This document shows, one piece after another, positions 14,591 through 23,629 of a stretch of 49,482 nt of DNA. How positions within the stretch are numbered: the first letter of the stretch is position 1; every line of letters begins with the position of its first letter. Under the pieces are notes generated by a model. It worked only from the letters and a program-made list of their open reading frames with translations. It was not told the DNA's origin and ran no database searches. The position numbers were made by a program, and so were the translations under genes. Origin of the DNA: Pseudomonas sp. GM78 (GTDB taxonomy: Bacteria > Pseudomonadota > Gammaproteobacteria > Pseudomonadales > Pseudomonadaceae); assembly GCF_000282475.1 (NCBI RefSeq), contig NZ_AKJF01000013.1, positions 1-49,482 of the forward strand. The letters are read 5' to 3'.

Positions 14591-17284
14591 TTGCAAATTA
14601 ATACCGACAAACTGCTGGTTTCGACCAAGTTCGCCCCTCCGCGAATCGGCACCCAATCGATTCCCCGCAGCAGGCTGATAGAAGAACTGCAGCGAATCGA
14701 GCACTGTACCGTCGGCCTTGTCATCGGCAGTCCGGGATTCGGCAAGACCACCTTGCTGGTGCAGTGGCGCCAGACCATGATGCGCGCTGGCGCCGAAGTC
14801 GCCTGGTTGTCACTGAGCGCCGACGACAAGCATCTCTCGACTTTTTTTGCCTATTTGCGCGGTGCATTGCAGCGCCTCGGTGTGACCATCGACACGGGCA
14901 CTCCGCTGGAGGGTGCCAGCAGTGAGTCGATTGACGAAATCGTCGCCGCCATCGTCGATGCGGCTTCCAATGTGAACAAAGAGCTGTACCTGGTGCTCGA
15001 CGATTACCAGCATGTCGCGGATCCGCGCTCGCACCGATTGATGCAAAAACTGTTCGATCACAGCCCTGAGAACCTGCATTTCGTGATTGCTGCGCGCGTT
15101 CAACCACCCTTGAGTCTCAGTCGGCTGCGACTGATGGGGCAGGTGGTGGAACTTGACTGTGCAGCGTTGCCGTTCGATTTGACGGAAACCCGCGCCTTCC
15201 TTGAATTGAATCTGGCAGCGCTGAAACTCCACGAGGAGGAAATCCACCTGACCCACGAGCTCACCAGCGGTTGGCCTGCCAGCCTGCAGTTGATCGTGAT
15301 CCTGCTGCGCAGCAACCCTGGAGCGCGGGCGAGCCTGCATGAACTGGGCTGGAAATCGGATGACCTGCAAAGCTATCTGGCTGAGGATGTGATGGCGCAT
15401 CTACCGGAGGCGTTGGCGGACTTCATGGAGGCGGTCAGTATTTGCCGACGCTTCAATGCCTCCCTGGCAGAGGCAGTGACAGGCAACGCCAGTGCCGCGC
15501 AGATGCTCAACCGGCTTGAAGAAGAAAACCTGCTGATCTTCCGTGTCGAAGCCGATGATCGCTTGCCCTGGTATCGCTTCCATCCGCTGTTCAGTGAATT
15601 TCTTGCCACACGTCTGATTCGGCGCAATTCGCAGAATGTCGCGCAATTGCATCAGCGTGCGGCGCATTGGTTCGCTGAACGCAAACTGCTGGCCGAGGCC
15701 ATGCGTCATGCCACGTCGGGCGGGGATCTGGGGTTCGCCGTTGAAGTCATCGAGCGGGCGGCGCCGACCACTTGGGGCCTGGATCAACTGAGTCCGCTTC
15801 TGCGCTTGCTCGACCGACTGCCGCAGGAGGTTTTGTTCTCCAGGCCCCGGTTGTTTTTCCTCGGCTGCCTGGCCTATGCCTTGACGGCACGGCCGGCGAA
15901 GGCTGAGGCGTGGCTTGAGCAATTCAAGCGAAGTGGCGCTGCGCAGCACGAAGACGTGGCGTTCCGCCTGCCGCTGGTGCAGGCGGTCATCCACGTTCAG
16001 CGCGATCGTACCGAGCCGGTCATTGCCTTGCTCGAAGGATTCCAGCCGCTGATCGACGATTACTCGATCATGCGCTACGGCCCACCGACCATGTTGGCAC
16101 TGGCCTATTCCGCGGCGGGACGGCACGCCGATGCGCTGCGTTGTCTCGACGACCACCCGATTCCCGAGGTCGATCGCAACGACGAGATGGCGCTGCTTGC
16201 AGAAGGTACCCGGACCCTGTGTTGCCTGATGGAAGGCAAGATGCTCGAAGCCGAACGCAGAGGCCTGGCGCAATTGACCCGCGCCGTGACCGCGCACGGA
16301 CATCGTTCGGCCAGTGCCTACACCGGAGCCTCCGCCCTGGCTGAGATTTATTGTGAACTGGACCGGATCGACGAGGCACGTGAAGTCCTGGCCAATCGCA
16401 ATGGGCTGCTGCAGTGGACAATGCCCGACTCAATGATGCGCGCCAGTATTTGCCGTGCCCGTCTGGATCTTTTGCAAGAGTCTGCGGCCACGGCGCTGGC
16501 CTTCCTCGAACGCCAGGAACGGCACTTTCGCAGTATCGGTCAGGATCGCGCTCTGGTGCATTGTCTCGCCGAGCAGGTGCGCATTGAATTGCTCGAGGGT
16601 GATCGCGCTAACGCGGGCGTGCATGTCGCGCAGCTCGATGTGCTTGGCCAGGCACATCAAGGGGCGGACGGGTTCCAGGCAGAAATTCCGGCGATGGTCG
16701 CCCTGGCCAAGGCACGGCTGCTTCTGGCGACCAACTATCCGGACAATGCTTTGCTGGAACTGCAGCACGTTCGTCGTTATGCCCAACACTATCATCGTGG
16801 CCAATTGGGGGTGACCGCATTGCTGCTGATGGGCATTGCTCATGCAGACCTGCGACAGCAGGACGCCGCCGACGATTTACTGATCCAGGCATTGGAAACC
16901 GGGCAGCGACTGGGCCTGGTACGCACTTTTCTCGACGAGAGTGCGGCGCTGTATCCAATGCTGGCGCCGCTGGCCGACAGGATCGCCCCTGGCAGTTCGT
17001 TGACGGTTTTTCTGCAAGACCTGCTGCCGCGTTTCGAGCAGGGCAAGTCAGGTGCGCACTCGGGCGATGGCAGCGCTTCGGCGGGTCAGAAGACCTTGAC
17101 CCCACGCGAGCTGGCGATCCTGCAATTGATCAGCCAGGCCATGTCGAACAAACGGGTGGCGTTGACGTTGAGTATTTCGCTGGAAACGGTGAAATGGAAC
17201 CTGAAGAACGTGTTCTTGAAACTCGGTGTTTCCAGTCGTTACGACGCTGTCTCCTGGGCGCGCAAGCACGGCTTGATTCCCTGA
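14591..17284 (+). CDS. MalT-like LuxR-family (LAL) ATP-dependent transcriptional activator
   Basis: This 897-residue protein has the large MalT/LAL layout. The N-terminal ATPase has Walker A GSPGFGKT (residues 46-53). A long helical, TPR-like sensor region spans roughly residues 350-800. The C-terminal LuxR helix-turn-helix occupies the last ~60 residues (LTPRELAILQLISQAMSNKR, SLETVKWNLKNVFLKLGV). I chose the TTG at 14591: it has GGAG seven bases upstream, and conserved homology starts right after it (LLVSTKFAPPR). Upstream candidates lack ribosome sites. LAL proteins bind an inducer and ATP, then activate promoters through G-rich boxes. The G/C-run inverted repeats at six cluster promoters are its likely targets. 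It is the probable master regulator of 17572-43757. Confidence 0.9.
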   Translation: MQINTDKLLVSTKFAPPRIGTQSIPRSRLIEELQRIEHCTVGLVIGSPGFGKTTLLVQWRQTMMRAGAEVAWLSLSADDKHLSTFFAYLRGALQRLGVTIDTGTPLEGASSESIDEIVAAIVDAASNVNKELYLVLDDYQHVADPRSHRLMQKLFDHSPENLHFVIAARVQPPLSLSRLRLMGQVVELDCAALPFDLTETRAFLELNLAALKLHEEEIHLTHELTSGWPASLQLIVILLRSNPGARASLHELGWKSDDLQSYLAEDVMAHLPEALADFMEAVSICRRFNASLAEAVTGNASAAQMLNRLEEENLLIFRVEADDRLPWYRFHPLFSEFLATRLIRRNSQNVAQLHQRAAHWFAERKLLAEAMRHATSGGDLGFAVEVIERAAPTTWGLDQLSPLLRLLDRLPQEVLFSRPRLFFLGCLAYALTARPAKAEAWLEQFKRSGAAQHEDVAFRLPLVQAVIHVQRDRTEPVIALLEGFQPLIDDYSIMRYGPPTMLALAYSAAGRHADALRCLDDHPIPEVDRNDEMALLAEGTRTLCCLMEGKMLEAERRGLAQLTRAVTAHGHRSASAYTGASALAEIYCELDRIDEAREVLANRNGLLQWTMPDSMMRASICRARLDLLQESAATALAFLERQERHFRSIGQDRALVHCLAEQVRIELLEGDRANAGVHVAQLDVLGQAHQGADGFQAEIPAMVALAKARLLLATNYPDNALLELQHVRRYAQHYHRGQLGVTALLLMGIAHADLRQQDAADDLLIQALETGQRLGLVRTFLDESAALYPMLAPLADRIAPGSSLTVFLQDLLPRFEQGKSGAHSGDGSASAGQKTLTPRELAILQLISQAMSNKRVALTLSISLETVKWNLKNVFLKLGVSSRYDAVSWARKHGLIP

Positions 17285-17287
17285 AGC

Positions 17288-17343
17288 CCTGCGGTCGACG
17301 CCGCCCATGTAGTTGCGTGGACTGCATGGGCGGGCGTCCGCAG
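17288..17343 (+). terminator. Long hairpin after the LAL gene
   Basis: CCTGCGG and CGCCCATG on the left pair with CATGGGCG and CCGCAGG on the right, with small internal mismatches. The hairpin starts just after the stop codon. There is no clear T-run, so the terminator assignment rests on the stem. A further CCTCCC/GGGAGG repeat at 17386-17404 may be part of the next promoter region. Confidence 0.45.
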
Positions 17344-17468
17344 GTGTGCAACAGCCGCAGCTTAAGGTTTTCGCCGAATACCGGGCCTCCCCGTTTCAGG
17401 GAGGTCCACACCATTCCCCTGCAGCCTGCGGCAGTTCCTTCAGGGGGGTGCAGGTTTCGATCGATTCC

Positions 17469-17513
17469 CCCCTCTCCCTGAGGGGTACAGCAGGCAGGGT
17501 GCATTTCCTATCG
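17469..17513 (+). promoter_or_regulatory. LAL-type operator and -10, site 2 (beta-oxidation operon 1)
   Basis: CCCCTC-N5-GAGGGG at 17469-17485 is a perfect inverted repeat centred at 17477, and CTATCGTGG starts at 17508, 31 bases on. If CTATCGT covers the -10, the repeat centre falls near -42, the class II activator position. The operator CCCCTCTCCCTGAGGGG and the 16-mer GCATTTCCTATCGTGG are identical to those at site 5, before the paralogous acyl-CoA dehydrogenase. Translation starts 64 bases downstream. Confidence 0.7.
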
Positions 17514-17571
17514 TGGTATCGACAAAGCCGGTTTGAACCGGCGCGTAGATCCAGCCCTTAGGAGATGCTTC

Positions 17572-18714
<1,143 letters not shown>

Positions 18715-18739
18715 TCACCGCGCAATCGAGGAATTTGCC

Positions 18740-19891
18740 ATGGAATATCTGATCCCCCGGACCTTGTTCAGCTCCGAACACGAAGATTACCGCCGCCTTA
18801 CCCAGCGTTTCCTGGCAGACGAAGTACTGCCGTTTCACGCACAGTGGGAAAAGGAAAAACGCGTGCCTCGCGAAATCTGGCGTCGCGCCGGTGAGCTGGG
18901 CCTGCTACTGCCGTGCATTCCGGAAGAATACGGTGGCTACGGCGCAGACCGCCTGTACTCGATGGTCATCGGCGAGGAGTACATGGGCTCCGGCGCTTCC
19001 GGCCTGGGCATCGGCTTCGGCGTGCACGCACTGGTGGCCGGTTACATCCTGCATTACGGCAGTGAGCAACAGAAACAGACCTGGTTGCCGAAGATGGTCT
19101 CCGGTGAAGCCATCGGTTCGATCGCGATGACGGAACCCAACACCGGCTCCGACCTGCAAGCGGTCAAGACCCGCGCTGTGCGCGACGGCGACGACTACGT
19201 CATTACGGGTTCCAAGACCTTCATTTCCAACGGCGTGCAGTCGGATCTGGTAGTGGTCGTCTGCAAGACCGGCACCACTGGCACCGCCAGGGACATCTCG
19301 CTGATCATCGTCGAGAGCGGTCGCGACGGTTATGCCAAATCGCAGCCTCTGGAAAAGATCGGCCTGCATGCGCAGGACACCTGCATGTTGTTCTTCGACA
19401 ACGTGCGTGTGCCGTGCAGCAATCTGCTGGGCCCGGAGGAGGGCAAGGGCTTCGGTCAGCTGATGCGCGACCTCGCCTGGGAGCGTATCAGCGGTGCCAT
19501 CGGCTTCCAGGCCCAGGCCGAAGCTGCGCTGCGCCACACCGTCGACTACACCAAAGGCCGCACGGTTTTCGGCAAGCCGGTCTTCGATTTCCAGAACTCG
19601 CGTTTCAAGCTCGCTGAATTGAAGACTGAAATCCAGATCGGCCGATCCTGGGTCGACAGCTGCATGGAACTGGCCCTGCGCAACGAGCTGACACCCGAAG
19701 CCGCAGCCATGGCCAAGCACTGGACCGCCGAGTTGAGCCTGCGCGTGGTCGAGGAATGCCTGCAGTTGCACGGCGGCAACGGCTACATGACCGAATACCC
19801 GATCGCACGCCTGTTCCTCGATACCCGTGGTAACCGCATCTGGGGCGGCAGCCGCGAAGTCATGAAAGAAATCATCGCTCGCACCCTGTAG
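18740..19891 (+). CDS. Acyl-CoA dehydrogenase (paralogue 2)
   Basis: This 383-residue acyl-CoA dehydrogenase is related to but distinct from its upstream neighbour. It shows SIAMTEPNTGSD, GSKTFISNGVQSD, DTCMLFFDNVRVP and QLHGGNGYMTEYPIARLFLD. As in the neighbour, the C-terminal Glu position is replaced (RIWGGSREVMKE), and the AWER segment probably supplies the base. GAGGAA lies seven bases before the ATG. It starts 25 bases after the first enzyme, so the two are cotranscribed. They may form a heteromer, as described for some steroid side-chain dehydrogenases, or act on successive chain lengths; sequence alone does not decide. Confidence 0.92.
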   Translation: MEYLIPRTLFSSEHEDYRRLTQRFLADEVLPFHAQWEKEKRVPREIWRRAGELGLLLPCIPEEYGGYGADRLYSMVIGEEYMGSGASGLGIGFGVHALVAGYILHYGSEQQKQTWLPKMVSGEAIGSIAMTEPNTGSDLQAVKTRAVRDGDDYVITGSKTFISNGVQSDLVVVVCKTGTTGTARDISLIIVESGRDGYAKSQPLEKIGLHAQDTCMLFFDNVRVPCSNLLGPEEGKGFGQLMRDLAWERISGAIGFQAQAEAALRHTVDYTKGRTVFGKPVFDFQNSRFKLAELKTEIQIGRSWVDSCMELALRNELTPEAAAMAKHWTAELSLRVVEECLQLHGGNGYMTEYPIARLFLDTRGNRIWGGSREVMKEIIARTL

Positions 19892-19947
19892 GGGCGGGCA
19901 GCGCAGTCTCGCTGCGCAATCCAATTACCTGAATGTGCTGTCTGCGG

Positions 19948-19971
19948 TGCCCGACTCCGGGGAGTCGGGCA
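19948..19971 (+). terminator. Intra-operon hairpin
   Basis: Arms TGCCCGACTCC and GGAGTCGGGCA (11 bp each) surround two bases, with no following T-run. The hairpin lies between the second acyl-CoA dehydrogenase and the MFE-2-like gene and may stabilise or process the operon mRNA. Confidence 0.4.
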
Positions 19972-20013
19972 GCCGGTAACCAACAACAATACCCATTGGG
20001 AAGGAGAGTCACC

Positions 20014-22254
20014 GTGTCACAAGAACTTCGTTTTGACGGCAAAGTAGCCATTGTCACCGGTGCCGGTAACGGCCTGGGCCGTGCCCACGCACTGCTGCTG
20101 GGCTCGCGTGGCGCCAAGGTCGTGGTCAACGACCTGGGTGTGAACCTGCAGGGCGTAGGCGTTTCGTCTGCCGCTGCCGACGCCGTGGTTGCCGAGATCA
20201 AGGCCATGGGCGGCGAAGCCGTCGCCGACTACAACTCGGTTGCCGAAGGCGAGAAAATCGTCGCCACCGCGCTGGAAGCCTTCGGCACCGTTGATATCCT
20301 GATCAACAACGCCGGTATCCTGCGCGACGTGTCGTTCGCCAAAATGACTGAAGAACAGTGGGACCTGATTCAGGAAATCCACGTCAAGGGCGCGTTCAAA
20401 CTGACCCACGCCGTGTGGCCGATCATGCGTGAAAAGGGCTACGGCCGCATCATCATGACCGCTTCCGGTGCCGGCATTTTCGGCAACTTCGGTCAGTGCA
20501 ACTACTCCACCGCCAAATCCGGGCTGATCGGCTTCGCCAAGTCCCTGGCCTTCGAAGGCGCTTCGAAGAATATTCGCGTCAACACCATTGCCCCGATTGC
20601 GGCGTCCCGCCTGGTGATCGCCAGCGGCATCCTGCCGGAAGACGTTCACGCCAAACTGGCTTCCGAGCACGTCGCGCCGCTGGTCAGCTGGTTGTGCCAC
20701 GAAGAGTGCCCGGAAACCGGCGGCCTGTTCGAAGTCGGTGGCGGCTTCCACGCCAAGTACCGTTGGGAACGGTCCCAGGGCCGAGTGCTGCACACCGACA
20801 CCCTGAGCCCGGAGCTGGTGCGTGAAAACTGGGAGCGCATCACCCAGTTCGACGAACACAGCGTGCACCAGTCCAATGGCGGCGAAGGCTTCCAGGAGCT
20901 GTTCTCGCGCCTGGATTCGCCAGCCAAGGGTGGCAACCAGTATGTGGACATGGAAGTGGCAAGCAATGCCGTGTCGACCCTGGAAACCGAGTACAACCAG
21001 ACCGACGCCGCACTTTACGCATTGGCCGTGGGCGCTGCGAAAGACCCTCTGGACGAGACCGAACTGTTGTACATCAACGAGTTCAAGGACGAAGAGTTCC
21101 GCGTACTGCCAACCATGGCCGTGCTGCCGGCGACCCAGGTCTTCCTGCAAGCCATCAAGTCCGGCAAGCCGAGCCTGGAAGGCCTGGAGCTGCCGTTCGC
21201 CAATGGCCTGCATGGCGAGCAGTACACCGAGATGTACCGCCCGTTGCCACCGGCCGCCAAGCTCAAGCACACCATGCGTCTGAAGCAGGCGATCGACAAG
21301 GGACGCAGCTCCGTTTCGATCCTTGCGGTGGAGACCACTGACGAGAACGGCGTACCGCTGTACTACAACGAAATCACCAGCTTCTACGCCGGTGTGCCGG
21401 GCGCCGGTCTGGAAAAAGTGCCTAGCGTTGCGCTGCCCGAACTGCCGGCGCGCGCACCGGATGCGGTGATCGCCGAACAAACCGATATCAACCAGGCCTT
21501 GTTGTATCGCCTGTGCGGTGACTGGAACCCGATGCACGTCGATCCGGATTACGCCAAGGCTGCTGGCTACGACAAACCGTTCCTGCACGGTCTGTGCACC
21601 TTCGGTTATGCCGGTCGTCATGTGATCAAGGCGTTCTGCAACAACGATTCGCGCCTGTTCAAGAGCATCCGCGTGCGTTTCGCTTCCATCGTCATGCCGG
21701 GCGATACCCTGGAAACCCGCATGTGGCGCGAGACGCCGACCCGCGTGGTGTTCGAGATGCGTGCGGTTGAGCGTGACGTGGTGGTGCTCAAGGGCGGCGT
21801 CGTGGAAATCTTCGACAAAGTCCCGGACCTCGCGTCCCTGACCAACGCTTCCAAGGAAGAGCCGAAGACCCTGACCGCCCACGACGTGTTCAGCGTGTAC
21901 AAGGCGCACCTGCAGGCTCACCCGGAAATCGCCGCCGAAGCGCAGATGATCATGCAGTTTGTGGTCAAGAACCGCGAGTCCAACTGGGTACTCGACCTGA
22001 AGAACGGCAAGGGCGACCTGTATGAAGGCGTTGCGGACAACGCGGACGTGACCATGACCATCCAGGAAGCGAACATGCCGGAGCTGGCTTCGGGCGAGGA
22101 ACCGCAACTGCAGAAGCTGTTCTTCGGCGGCAAGCTGAAGTTGACCGGTGACACCATGGCTTCGAAGAAGCTGGAAGCGTTCGCCAGTATCGACAAGCAG
22201 CTGTACGCCGCTGCGACTGCCGAGCGTCTTGCCAAGGCGGTAACTTCGGCGTGA
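20014..22254 (+). CDS. MFE-2-like trifunctional protein: SDR dehydrogenase, hot-dog hydratase, SCP-2
   Basis: This 746-residue fusion has the order found in eukaryotic peroxisomal multifunctional enzyme 2. Residues 1-300 are an SDR 3-hydroxyacyl-CoA dehydrogenase (TGAGNGLG at 15-22; Ser151, Tyr164, Lys168). Residues about 325-600 form a double hot-dog 2-enoyl-CoA hydratase 2 with the catalytic pair in GDWNPMHVD (Asp503, His508). Residues about 625-735 are an SCP-2 sterol/lipid-binding domain (FFGGKLKLTGD). It would carry out hydration and (3R)-hydroxyacyl dehydrogenation of bulky or branched enoyl-CoAs. I chose the GTG at 20014, with GGAGAG upstream; the open frame before it is unrelated. It follows two acyl-CoA dehydrogenases in the same operon and supplies the next two beta-oxidation steps. 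Confidence 0.92.
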   Translation: MSQELRFDGKVAIVTGAGNGLGRAHALLLGSRGAKVVVNDLGVNLQGVGVSSAAADAVVAEIKAMGGEAVADYNSVAEGEKIVATALEAFGTVDILINNAGILRDVSFAKMTEEQWDLIQEIHVKGAFKLTHAVWPIMREKGYGRIIMTASGAGIFGNFGQCNYSTAKSGLIGFAKSLAFEGASKNIRVNTIAPIAASRLVIASGILPEDVHAKLASEHVAPLVSWLCHEECPETGGLFEVGGGFHAKYRWERSQGRVLHTDTLSPELVRENWERITQFDEHSVHQSNGGEGFQELFSRLDSPAKGGNQYVDMEVASNAVSTLETEYNQTDAALYALAVGAAKDPLDETELLYINEFKDEEFRVLPTMAVLPATQVFLQAIKSGKPSLEGLELPFANGLHGEQYTEMYRPLPPAAKLKHTMRLKQAIDKGRSSVSILAVETTDENGVPLYYNEITSFYAGVPGAGLEKVPSVALPELPARAPDAVIAEQTDINQALLYRLCGDWNPMHVDPDYAKAAGYDKPFLHGLCTFGYAGRHVIKAFCNNDSRLFKSIRVRFASIVMPGDTLETRMWRETPTRVVFEMRAVERDVVVLKGGVVEIFDKVPDLASLTNASKEEPKTLTAHDVFSVYKAHLQAHPEIAAEAQMIMQFVVKNRESNWVLDLKNGKGDLYEGVADNADVTMTIQEANMPELASGEEPQLQKLFFGGKLKLTGDTMASKKLEAFASIDKQLYAAATAERLAKAVTSA

Positions 22255-22302
22255 GAAAAGCTGCCTCGCCAATCAATTCAGGTTGATCGGTGAGGCCACG
22301 AC

Positions 22303-22343
22303 GCTGCCGCTGGTGCTTCGGTGCTGGCGGCAGCCTTTTGTTT
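22303..22343 (+). terminator. Terminator-like hairpin between MFE-2-like and thiolase-like genes
   Basis: Arms GCTGCCGC (22303-22310) and GCGGCAGC (22327-22334) are followed by CTTTTGTTT. A second imperfect stem (CCTCGCCAATCAA with TTGATCGGTGAGG) lies just upstream. The hairpin would reduce expression of the downstream thiolase-like gene relative to the dehydrogenases. Confidence 0.6.
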
Positions 22344-22358
22344 CGGGAGAACCACTAC

Positions 22359-23534
22359 ATGAATCGTCGCGTCAATGTGATTGGCGTAGGCATGACTCCG
22401 TTCATCGCGCCGGGTGCCGGTGGTCGTTATTACGATCTCGCCGCCGAGGCGGGCCGCCTGGCGTTGCAGGACGCCGGCATCGAATATCGCAGGGTCGAAG
22501 CGGCCTATGCCGGTTTCGTCTACGGCGATTCCCTTTCCGGCCAGCGCGGCGTTACCGAGCTGGGTTTGACCGGAATTCCGATTATCAATGTCAGCAACCA
22601 TGGTGCCAGTGGTTCGACAGCGCTCTACCTGGCGCGTCAGGCCATTGAACACGGCATCGCCGAATGTGTGCTGGCAGTTGGCTTTGAAGTATCCCCGCCT
22701 GAGTGGTCCCGGCACCGTTGGCAAGATTGCGAGTCGCCCGTGGCCAGGCACGCCCATGGTGGGGCTGACACACTCGTAACCGAAGTTCCGATCGTCACAC
22801 AGTTATTTGCCAGGGCTGCGCGTGAATACATGCAACGGTATGGTGCGCGCAAAGAAACCTTCGCGATGATCGCAGTGAAGTCTCGCGAACACGCCGCACT
22901 CAATCCTTATGCGTTGCACCGTCAGCCTTTGAGCCTGGAAACAGTGCTGGAAGATGAGGTCTGCACACCTTTGACGCGATTGCAGTACTGTCTGCCGGCC
23001 TCAGGCGCAGCGGCGGTGGTGTTGTGCTCCGATGAGTTCGCCAGGAAACACGGGATCAACGATCCGGTTTACATTGCGGCGCAGGCCATGACCACCGATT
23101 TGCCCGGCAGCTTCAGCGAGGGTTCTGCTATCCGTGCGATGGGTTACGAGCTCGGTTTCGCCGCAGCACGCGACGTTTATGAACGGGCAGGGATCGGTCC
23201 GGAAGAGGTCGATGTGTGCGAACTGCACGACGGCTCTACCGCCAGTGAAATCCTGCTGTACGAAGCACTGGGATTGTGTCGGGAAGGTGATGCCGAAAAG
23301 CTTGTCGAAGATGGCGACAATACCTATGGCGGCAACCGGGTCATCAACCCCTCGGGCGGATTGTTGTCCATGGGGCATCCACTCGGTGCGACCGGCATTG
23401 CCCAATGTGCCGAACTGGTCTGGCAGCTGCGCGGGACAGCGGCCAATCGTCAGGTTCCCTATGCCCGTATCGCCCTGCAACACAACATCAGCATAGGCGG
23501 CGCCTGTGTAGTGACCATGTATCGCTGCGATTAG
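22359..23534 (+). CDS. Thiolase-superfamily (SCP-x type) protein lacking the catalytic cysteine
   Basis: This 391-residue protein aligns throughout with the SCP-x/acetyl-CoA acetyltransferase at 37239. The nucleophile motif NNNCGSGSTAL of that protein reads SNHGASGSTAL here, with Gly82 in place of Cys82. The second active-site motif HDCFAQNE reads HDGSTASE. His340 (GHPLGATG) and the HNISIGGA tail are kept. Normal thiolysis through an acyl-cysteine is therefore unlikely. It may be a thiolase-fold aldolase (Ltp2-like retro-aldol enzymes are known in steroid side-chain breakdown), a regulatory subunit, or inactive. I chose the ATG at 22359, with GGGAGA upstream. It sits between the MFE-2-like and ligase genes in the same operon. 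Confidence 0.88.
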   Translation: MNRRVNVIGVGMTPFIAPGAGGRYYDLAAEAGRLALQDAGIEYRRVEAAYAGFVYGDSLSGQRGVTELGLTGIPIINVSNHGASGSTALYLARQAIEHGIAECVLAVGFEVSPPEWSRHRWQDCESPVARHAHGGADTLVTEVPIVTQLFARAAREYMQRYGARKETFAMIAVKSREHAALNPYALHRQPLSLETVLEDEVCTPLTRLQYCLPASGAAAVVLCSDEFARKHGINDPVYIAAQAMTTDLPGSFSEGSAIRAMGYELGFAAARDVYERAGIGPEEVDVCELHDGSTASEILLYEALGLCREGDAEKLVEDGDNTYGGNRVINPSGGLLSMGHPLGATGIAQCAELVWQLRGTAANRQVPYARIALQHNISIGGACVVTMYRCD

Positions 23535-23592
23535 CCTTGAGGCAAATAGCCTTGCGCACGATACGGCATGCGACAACCCGATTAAAATAATC

Positions 23593-23609
23593 AGGCGGCT
23601 ACACCGCCT
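23593..23609 (+). terminator. Short hairpin before the ligase gene
   Basis: AGGCGG-N5-CCGCCT followed by TCAAAA lies 20 bases before the ligase start. It is small, so attenuation rather than full termination is likely. Confidence 0.35.
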
Positions 23610-23629
23610 TCAAAATCGTAGGACCTGTC

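Noticed and set aside
20017-22272. 751-codon open frame on the minus strand opposite the MFE-2-like gene
   Set aside because: It is antisense to a gene with complete catalytic motifs. The composition is a mirror of high-GC third positions, and no domain is recognisable.
22359-22605. Sequencing error as explanation for the missing thiolase cysteine
   Set aside because: One base (TGT to GGT) would explain position 82, but the second active-site motif (HDGSTASE) is also changed and the frame is intact, so genuine divergence is more likely.
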